From: an uncultured Oscillospiraceae bacterium | Lineage (GTDB): Bacteria; Bacillota; Clostridia; Oscillospirales; Oscillospiraceae | Length of the DNA stretch: 13,085 nt | Reading direction: 5' to 3' | Assembly: GCA_905234005.1 (NCBI GenBank) | Contig: CAJOFW010000010.1 | Coordinates: 1 to 13,085, forward strand | In this document: piece by piece, positions 8,316 to 13,085 of the stretch | Layout of the letters: the number at the start of each line of letters is the position of its first letter | How positions within the stretch are numbered: the stretch's first letter is position 1 | Made by a program: the position numbers and the translations under genes | The notes under the pieces: model-generated | What the model saw: the letters and a program-made list of their open reading frames with translations, nothing else | What the model was told of the DNA's origin: nothing | The model's database searches: none

Positions 8316-9167
8316 TCATTCCCGGATGTCGAAGTCCGTGATGACGAAGACCTGGCTGAGCGAGGCGAGGTCGCAGGCCGGCTCCACGACGCCGTACAGC
8401 GTCTGGCCGCTGGCCTCCGAGAGCACGGAGCGGATGTAGCCGATGATGAGTCCCTGCGGGATGAACGTGCCCTTGCCGGAGGTCAGCACGGCCTCGCCCT
8501 CGACGAGCTGGGCGTTTTCGGAGAGATATGTGAGCTTGAGGCAGCCGTCCTGCATGAGCGAGAAGTCGCCGACGCACATGCCGACCGAGCCGGCCTCGCC
8601 GACGAGCGCGCCCACGTCGATCGACGAGTCGATGACCGTGCGGACGGTGCTCCAGGTGCTGCCCACCTCGATGATCTGCCCGACGAGGGCGCCGTATTCG
8701 GTGACGACGCAGTCGCCGACCCCGATCGGATTGCCGGCGTTGTCCTCGCCCTTCGAGATCGTGAAGGAGCTTGACCAGTTCGACGCCGACCACTCGGTGA
8801 TCTTCGCCGACTCGAACGTGAAGTCCTCGTGCTTCTGGGCAAAGCCGAGCAGCTCCCGGAGGCGGGCGTTCTCCTCGGCGTATTCGGCGGCGCTGATCGC
8901 GTTCTGGCGGCTCTCGGCAAGCTCGGCCCGCAGGGAGGCGTTTTCGGCCTCGAGCTGGTCGTATTTATAAATGTAGCCGTATATGCCCTCCATCCAGCCG
9001 ACGGCGGCGCTGGCGGCGCGGGCCACCGGCCCGGACACGCCGCCGGAGGCGTCCCGCACAAGTCCGGCGCGGCCGCCGCGCAGCGTGGAAACGAGCACGG
9101 CGACGAGCACGACGATGATGACAGCGGCGCCCACGCGCAGGCCGTTTTTACGGATGTAATCCTTCAC
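8316..9167 (-). CDS. mreC: Cell shape-determining protein MreC (GTG start)
   Basis: 283 residues from the GTG at 9167. Seen: a short cytoplasmic tail with lysines and arginines, one membrane anchor (about 13-29), a coiled coil (about 68-108, with the YDQLEAENASLRAELAE heptads) ending at RELLGF (104-109), then the two-lobed beta domain. Recognisable family segments are VVTEYGALVGQIIEVG (154-169) and LVEGEAVLTSGKGTFIPQGL (221-240). MreC scaffolds the elongasome outside the membrane and activates PBP2. The GTG at 9167 is preferred because it overlaps the maf stop (GTGA) and has GGGAG 10 nt upstream; another GTG at 9212 would add 15 residues inside maf and has no visible Shine-Dalgarno. mreB, usually just upstream, is absent. 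Confidence 0.94.
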   Translation of the reverse strand: MKDYIRKNGLRVGAAVIIVVLVAVLVSTLRGGRAGLVRDASGGVSGPVARAASAAVGWMEGIYGYIYKYDQLEAENASLRAELAESRQNAISAAEYAEENARLRELLGFAQKHEDFTFESAKITEWSASNWSSSFTISKGEDNAGNPIGVGDCVVTEYGALVGQIIEVGSTWSTVRTVIDSSIDVGALVGEAGSVGMCVGDFSLMQDGCLKLTYLSENAQLVEGEAVLTSGKGTFIPQGLIIGYIRSVLSEASGQTLYGVVEPACDLASLSQVFVITDFDIRE

Positions 9168-9727
9168 AGCAGCGTCACTCCCAGCGACTGGAGCATACGT
9201 CCGAGCCGGCACAGCGGCAGGCCGACGACGCTGAAGTAGTCGCCCTCGATGCGTTCGACGAAAAGCCCGGCGAGGCCCTGATAGCCGTAGGCCCCGGCCT
9301 TGTCAAGCGGCTCGCCGGTGGCGATGTAGGCGTCGATCTCCGCGTCGGTCAGCGGGCGGAAGCAGACGCGGGTCATCTCCACGCCGGTCAGAAGCTCGCC
9401 GTCACGGGCGACGGCGACGCCGGTGTAGACGCGGTGCGCCCGTCCGGACAGGGCGTGGAGCATCCGCGACGCCTCCTCGGCGTCGGCGGGCTTGCCGAGG
9501 ATCACGCCGTCGAGGGATACGATGGTGTCGGCCCCGATGACGACGTCGCCCGGACGGCGGGCGGCGACCTCGCGGGCCTTGGCCGCGGCGAGGGCGGCGA
9601 CCGTCTCGGACGGGGTCGCGTCGGCGGGCGGATTTTCCGGCTCGACGGCGGGGTCGATGATAAATTCCCGTCCGAACCGCTCGAGGAGTTCCCGGCGGCG
9701 GGGGGAGGCGGAAGCGAGAATAAGCAC
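9164..9727 (-). CDS. maf: Maf/YhdE-type nucleotide pyrophosphatase
   Basis: 187 residues, normal Maf length. The family hydrolyses (d)NTPs, in the YhdE group dTTP and UTP, to monophosphates, clearing modified nucleotides; B. subtilis Maf has been linked to septum inhibition. Seen: the N-terminal signature ASASPRRRELL (5-15), GADTIVSLDG (65-74) with the proposed catalytic Asp67, ILGKP (76-80), and TGEPLDKAGAYGYQG (137-151) leading to a final SVVGLPLC (166-173), which is YhdE-like. The GTG start at 9727 lies 2 nt after the U32 stop and 10 nt from an AAAGGGGG Shine-Dalgarno. The stop overlaps the mreC start by 4 nt, indicating coupled translation. A longer open frame exists upstream, but it overlaps the U32 gene and is not Maf-like. 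Confidence 0.95.
   Translation of the reverse strand: MLILASASPRRRELLERFGREFIIDPAVEPENPPADATPSETVAALAAAKAREVAARRPGDVVIGADTIVSLDGVILGKPADAEEASRMLHALSGRAHRVYTGVAVARDGELLTGVEMTRVCFRPLTDAEIDAYIATGEPLDKAGAYGYQGLAGLFVERIEGDYFSVVGLPLCRLGRMLQSLGVTLL
9178..9182 (-). promoter_or_regulatory. Shine-Dalgarno deciding the mreC GTG start
   Basis: GGGAG on the minus strand lies inside the end of maf, 10 nt before the GTG at 9167. That GTG shares bases with the maf TGA stop (GTGA). This places mreC initiation at 9167 rather than at the upstream GTG at 9212, and it implies that ribosomes terminating on maf can restart on mreC. Confidence 0.6.
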
Positions 9728-9729
9728 GG

Positions 9730-11796
9730 TTACAGTGCCCCCTTTCGGTAGAGTCCGCGGCTTACGTTGTTCGGATCGTGGGTGTTCATGCCGCGGTAAC
9801 GGCCCGCGATCGCGGCGCATTCACGGGGGCTTTCGGTCGTAAAGAGAAGCCGTGCGCCCCACAGGCCGGCGTTTTCGTAGGTGGACGGTTTGTCGCCGAG
9901 GTAGATCTTCTCGGCGTTATATACGACGTTGCGGCAGCCGAATTCCTTGTCGACCGGCCACACGCGGCCGTGCTCGTCGGTCATGCCGGCGGCGTTCTGG
10001 CAGCTGCAGCGCCCGGCGCTCGCCCGGATGAGACAGCGCCGCGTCAGCATGACGGGCACGCGGCCGTAGGCGATCATCTCCGTGTCGGCGCAGGCGGCGA
10101 GGCGGCCGATCTGGGCGCTCGAGAGCTGGAAGGACGCGGTGACGGACGCAAGGCCGATGCGGAGCATCCGCGCCGCGGTGTATGCGTTCGCGACGTTCAG
10201 GCCGACGTCGCCCCGGGGCCGCAGACCGGCCTCGACGACGGCGGGGATGAGGCCGAGGTTTCCGACGAGCACGTCGGTCACGCCGGTGCCCCGTATCGCG
10301 GCGAGAAGCTCCCGCAGCACGGGCATCTCCTCCTCCGACATGATCCGGGGCAGCACCGCCGCTATGGCCGCGCCGCGCTCCCGGAACGGGGCCAGCGCCG
10401 CGCCGGACGCGAGAAGCTCCGCCGGGACGTAGAGCATATCCGGCTCGGTCTTCGCGAGATCCTCCGTGAGCTGCGCCTCGCGTGTGACCTGTATGATGAA
10501 CGCGGGCACGTCGTAGGGACGGCCCGGCTTCGGCGGCGCGGGCATATCCCGGACGCTGACCGGGGCGGGGGCGCGGCAGCGGCTCGTGATCTGCTCGAGC
10601 AGATCGGCCCGCGCCTTCTCCAGCTCCTCGTCCGGGAAATCGAGGTGCGGCTCGATGGCGCACTGCACGCCCGTGACGGTGTACGGCGTGCCGCCGGTGC
10701 GGTAGAGCACGCTCTCGATCCGGGCGGCGGTGATGCCCTGACGGCCCTGGTCGACCGGGGCCGCGCCCTTGTGGGCGGCGCGGTGGCCGCGCTCGTCCTC
10801 GGCGGCGAACAGGGCGGGCTTGCCCTGGCGCAGCACGGCGTAGAATCTGACGGGCACGCGGCGCAGCTCGCCGTCCATGTAGCCCTTGCGTATCTCCGCG
10901 AGGGCGCGGGCGGCGGCGCGGTCGGTGTCGCCGGCGCCGACGGGGCCGGGGCGGACGGGCTCGCCGGTGTAGTATTCGTCCGTGAGTCCGGCGGGGGCGA
11001 ACAGGTCGCCGAGGCGTTCGCGCTCCTCACGGGTGGGATAGACGTTTTCGCGGATGGCGCGGCTGTAGAGGCCGGTCACGAAGGCCGTGTATTCGGGGCG
11101 GCGGCCCGTGCCGAGGATGACGGCGGCGTCCGCGCCGGACACGTCCAGCTCGCGGATGTGGTCGATGAGACAGGCGTCGGGCATGGACAGGGGCCGGTCG
11201 TCCATCCGCCCGCCGAGGGAGAAGCGCGCCCGGCACGGCTCCGGGCAGGCGAGCACGCCGTCGCTCTTCGCGTCGTCGTCCATCGCGCTCAGGGCGCACT
11301 GGCCCATGTACGACACGCACAGCGGCCCGTGGACGCAGACCGCCGTCTCGATCGGAACGCGGCGGGCGATGCTCTCGATCTCCTCCCGGCTCAGCTCCGG
11401 CGGCAGGATCACGCGCTTCAGGCCCAGCGCCGCGGCGGCGAGGGCGGCGTCCGTGCTGTGGACGCCGAGCCGCGTCCCGCCCCAGAGCGGGGTGTCGGGC
11501 AGCGTCTCGAGCAGCGCGTCGATCAGGCCGACGTCGTGGACGATCAGGGCGTCCGCGCCCTGCTTCGCGGCGAACACGGCGCGGTCGACGATGGTTTTTA
11601 TGGAGTCGTCCGTCGCGAGGCCGCCGGGCATGACCGCCGCACGGCAGCCGCGCACGCGGCAGTATCGCAGACTGCGGGCCAGGGCCTCCCGCGTCATGCC
11701 CTGCCCGGTGAACGGGATGTAGATGGTATCCGCGCCGCTCTGCACGGCCGCGATCACGGCCTCCGCGCTCGCGGCGGGGGACAGAAGCTCGAGCAT
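9730..11796 (-). CDS. Peptidase U32 family protein with DUF3656 (RlhA-like)
   Basis: 688 residues. Named peptidases historically, U32 proteins are now known in several cases to be iron-sulfur proteins that hydroxylate RNA (RlhA on 23S rRNA, TrhP on tRNA) or ubiquinone precursors. Seen: an N-terminal TIM-barrel-like half with the U32 signature around VHGPLCVSYMGQCALS (155-170), cysteines 160, 167, 184 and 188 that fit a metal-cluster set, a middle DUF3656-like region (about 320-410), and a second U32-like half with Cys588, 597, 599 and 621. The U32-DUF3656 layout and length match RlhA best. The ATG at 11796 has GGAG 8 nt upstream; the frame runs on antisense to cysK, but that is not coding. 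It is the first gene of the operon, 2 nt before maf. The substrate is inferred, not shown. Confidence 0.88.
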   Translation of the reverse strand: MLELLSPAASAEAVIAAVQSGADTIYIPFTGQGMTREALARSLRYCRVRGCRAAVMPGGLATDDSIKTIVDRAVFAAKQGADALIVHDVGLIDALLETLPDTPLWGGTRLGVHSTDAALAAAALGLKRVILPPELSREEIESIARRVPIETAVCVHGPLCVSYMGQCALSAMDDDAKSDGVLACPEPCRARFSLGGRMDDRPLSMPDACLIDHIRELDVSGADAAVILGTGRRPEYTAFVTGLYSRAIRENVYPTREERERLGDLFAPAGLTDEYYTGEPVRPGPVGAGDTDRAAARALAEIRKGYMDGELRRVPVRFYAVLRQGKPALFAAEDERGHRAAHKGAAPVDQGRQGITAARIESVLYRTGGTPYTVTGVQCAIEPHLDFPDEELEKARADLLEQITSRCRAPAPVSVRDMPAPPKPGRPYDVPAFIIQVTREAQLTEDLAKTEPDMLYVPAELLASGAALAPFRERGAAIAAVLPRIMSEEEMPVLRELLAAIRGTGVTDVLVGNLGLIPAVVEAGLRPRGDVGLNVANAYTAARMLRIGLASVTASFQLSSAQIGRLAACADTEMIAYGRVPVMLTRRCLIRASAGRCSCQNAAGMTDEHGRVWPVDKEFGCRNVVYNAEKIYLGDKPSTYENAGLWGARLLFTTESPRECAAIAGRYRGMNTHDPNNVSRGLYRKGAL

Positions 11797-11859
11797 AGGG
11801 GATGCTCCAATCCAGATTGAACTTGCGCGACTCATACGGGTACATAAAGCGCAAATTAC

Positions 11860-11888
11860 ATTATAAACAAAAACAGGAAATAAGACAA
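11860..11888 (-). promoter_or_regulatory. Near-consensus promoter of the U32-maf-mre-pbp2-aaRS operon
   Basis: On the minus strand, -35 TTGTCT (11883-11888) and a perfect -10 TATAAT (11860-11865) are separated by 17 bp. Transcription would start near 11853, giving a leader of about 55 nt before the U32 ATG. This is the only strong promoter-like pair I found upstream of the nine minus-strand genes. It probably serves them all, although weaker internal promoters cannot be excluded. Confidence 0.75.
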
Positions 11889-12009
11889 GTGCCTTTCGCG
11901 TATTTTCCCGGGAAATGCAAAACGCGCCGCCGCGTTCCGCTCTCCCGGACGGCGCAAACCCGCCGCGCCGGCAATCGCCCGCGCAGCGAAAACCCGCCGC
12001 GGCGGTAGG

Positions 12010-12038
12010 TTGCGCAACGGCTGTATTTCCGTTAAAAT
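12010..12038 (+). promoter_or_regulatory. Promoter of cysK, -35 embedded in a TTGCGCAA palindrome
   Basis: -35 TTGCGC (12010-12015), 17-bp spacer, -10 TAAAAT (12033-12038). An overlapping TATAAA starts at 12038 and could serve as an alternative -10. The -35 lies within the perfect palindrome TTGCGCAA (12010-12017), with another perfect palindrome ending 4 bp upstream, so a repressor or activator site here is plausible. The leader before the ATG would be about 90 nt. Confidence 0.65.
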
Positions 12039-12073
12039 ATAAAATCACGGCGATTTTCACGCCCACGGCCCCG

Positions 12074-12089
12074 GCCGCGTTTTCGCGGC
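12074..12089 (+). other. Small GC-rich hairpin in the cysK leader
   Basis: GCCGCG (12074-12079), loop TTTT (12080-12083), CGCGGC (12084-12089): a perfect 6-bp stem about 46 nt before the cysK ATG. It is not followed by a T-run, so it is not an intrinsic terminator. It does not match any T-box or SAM/cysteine-related riboswitch architecture that I can recognise, and the leader is too short for a T-box. Confidence 0.4.
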
Positions 12090-12135
12090 TTCGCCGTGCG
12101 CCGCCGCGTATCGAAACAGACGACAGGAGATTTTC

Positions 12136-13068
12136 ATGGTCTACGACAATATCCTCGACGCCGTCGGCAAGACGCCGATGGTGCGCCTGCGCCGGATGCC
12201 GGAGCCGGGCAGCGCGGAGATCCTTGTGAAGGTGGAGGGCCAGAACGTCGGCGGCTCCATCAAGACGCGCACGGCGCTCAACATGATACGGCAGGCCGAG
12301 CGGGCCGGGCTCATAAACGCCGACACGGTCATCGTCGAGCCGACGAGCGGCAACCAGGGCATCGGCCTTGCGCTCGTCGGCGCGGTGCGGGGCTATAAGA
12401 CGGTCATCGTCATGCCCGACTCCGTGAGCGAGGAGCGGCGCAAGCTCGTCCGTCACTACGGGGCGGACGTCATCCTCGTGCACGACGACGGCGACATCGG
12501 CAGGTGCATCGACGAGTGCCTGCAGACGGCGCTTCGGATGCGCGACGAGGACCCGCGTGTCTTCGTGCCCCAGCAGTTCGAGAACCCGAACAACACCCTC
12601 GCCCACAAGAAATACACGGCGCTCGAGATCATGGAGCAGGTCGCCGGGCCGATCGACGGCTTCTGCTCGGGCATCGGCACCGGCGGCACGCTCACGGGCA
12701 TCGGCGAGGTGCTGAAGGCGCAGTACCCGGACATCGAGATCTGGGCCGTCGAGCCGGAGAACGCCGCGATCCTCGCCGGCGGCACCATCGGCACCCACCT
12801 GCAGATGGGCATCGGCGACGGGCTGATCCCGGCGATTCTGAACCGGGACATCTACAGCCACATCTACGTCGTCAGCGACGACGAGGCGATCGAGACCGCC
12901 CGCCGCCTCGCCCGGGAGGAGGGGCTGATGGCCGGCATATCGAGCGGCACAAACGTCGCCGCCGCGATCCGGCTCGCCAAAAAGCTCGGCGAGGGCAAAA
13001 CCGTCGTGACCGTCCTGCCCGACACGGCGGAGCGCTACTTCTCCACCCCGCTGTTCACCGGCGAATAA
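12136..13068 (+). CDS. cysK: Cysteine synthase-like PLP enzyme (CysK family)
   Basis: 310 residues, the normal O-acetylserine sulfhydrylase length; fold type II PLP family, which replaces the acetyl group of O-acetylserine with sulfide to make cysteine. Seen: GGSIKTR (39-45) with the Schiff-base Lys43, the substrate loop TSGNQG (70-75), the phosphate loop GTGGT (181-185), AVEPEN (204-209), MGIGDGLIP (224-232), and Ser270 in SSGTN contacting the PLP ring nitrogen. Two variations from textbook CysK are SIKTR for S-x-KDR and SGNQG for SGNTG. From memory both recur in a clade of clostridial CysK, so they may be clade features rather than damage. The ATG at 12136 has AGGAG 6 nt upstream. It is transcribed alone and divergently from the long operon. 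O-acetylserine is the likely substrate, not proven. Confidence 0.9.
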   Translation: MVYDNILDAVGKTPMVRLRRMPEPGSAEILVKVEGQNVGGSIKTRTALNMIRQAERAGLINADTVIVEPTSGNQGIGLALVGAVRGYKTVIVMPDSVSEERRKLVRHYGADVILVHDDGDIGRCIDECLQTALRMRDEDPRVFVPQQFENPNNTLAHKKYTALEIMEQVAGPIDGFCSGIGTGGTLTGIGEVLKAQYPDIEIWAVEPENAAILAGGTIGTHLQMGIGDGLIPAILNRDIYSHIYVVSDDEAIETARRLAREEGLMAGISSGTNVAAAIRLAKKLGEGKTVVTVLPDTAERYFSTPLFTGE

Positions 13069-13085
13069 AGGCAACACCGCACAAA

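Larger units (their letters stand above)
11797..12135. other. Divergent intergenic region between the U32 operon and cysK
   Basis: 339 bp without a supported gene. It holds two back-to-back promoters about 120 bp apart, oriented outward. Between them are a perfect 12-bp palindrome TTTCCCGGGAAA (11904-11915), a 12-bp direct repeat AAACCCGCCGCG (11956-11967 and 11990-12001), a second perfect 12-bp palindrome CCGCCGCGGCGG (11994-12005), and TTGCGCAA (12010-12017) lying on the cysK -35. The U32 leader contains TTGCGC (11823-11828) and its complement GCGCAA (11849-11854), 20 bp apart. Base composition shifts sharply from AT-rich at the promoters to strongly GC-rich in between. Short frames in the region have no Shine-Dalgarno plus start and look like chance. 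Confidence 0.7.

Noticed and set aside
12039..12135. T-box or sulfur-metabolite riboswitch in the cysK leader
   Set aside because: The leader is only about 90 nt, with a single 6-bp hairpin, no terminator/antiterminator pair and no recognisable T-box or SAM-riboswitch core.
9730..13077. Reading the U32 frame as a 1115-residue fusion extending across cysK
   Set aside because: The extra N-terminal part is antisense to the well-supported cysK and crosses the near-consensus promoter. The U32 domain begins naturally at the ATG at 11796 with a Shine-Dalgarno.

Overview
This is a GC-rich chromosomal stretch whose gene content and order point to a high-GC member of the Clostridia, most likely a gut Oscillospiraceae/Ruminococcaceae-type bacterium. 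The evidence is the clostridial maf-mreC-mreD-pbp2-mgsA order, Gram-positive-style Shine-Dalgarno sites (AGGAGG), a clostridial-looking cysteine synthase, and a U32/DUF3656 protein. No 16S or other marker is present, so the taxonomy is inference. The window probably covers most of one contig: it begins inside a lipoprotein gene and ends 17 bases after cysK.

Layout: from 11.8 kb down to 0.24 kb, nine genes run on the minus strand as one apparent transcription unit. In order of transcription they are a U32-family protein with DUF3656 (RlhA-like), maf, mreC, mreD, mrdA/pbp2, an mgsA-like gene, hisS, aspS and comM. Near-consensus promoter elements (TTGTCT-17 bp-TATAAT) lie just upstream of the first gene. 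Spacing is tight at the start (2-nt gap, 4-nt overlap, 12-nt gap). It loosens around pbp2, whose two flanking gaps hold heptanucleotide tandem arrays of the same family. Downstream of comM a separate promoter drives a partial lipoprotein gene at the left edge. On the plus strand at the right end, a divergently transcribed cysteine-synthase-like gene has its own promoter. The 339-bp divergent intergenic region contains several palindromes.

Functionally, MreC, MreD and PBP2 are parts of the lateral-wall elongasome. Maf is a nucleotide pyrophosphatase that commonly travels with mre genes. The two aminoacyl-tRNA synthetases and the possible rRNA-modifying U32 protein serve translation, and ComM serves DNA uptake/recombination. 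mreB, rodA, radC and minCDE, which often sit in this neighbourhood in clostridia, are absent here.

Most of the window is ordinary housekeeping. The items worth a second look are (1) the paired heptamer arrays bracketing pbp2, one of which fills the whole gap before the pbp2 start and leaves it without a Shine-Dalgarno site; (2) the MgsA-like protein, which keeps the phosphate-binding motifs but lacks the catalytic Asp and the active-site His of methylglyoxal synthase; and (3) synthetase, ComM and CysK variants with unusual residues in signature motifs. I saw no CRISPR array, tRNA, rRNA, complete insertion sequence, phage gene or defence gene.
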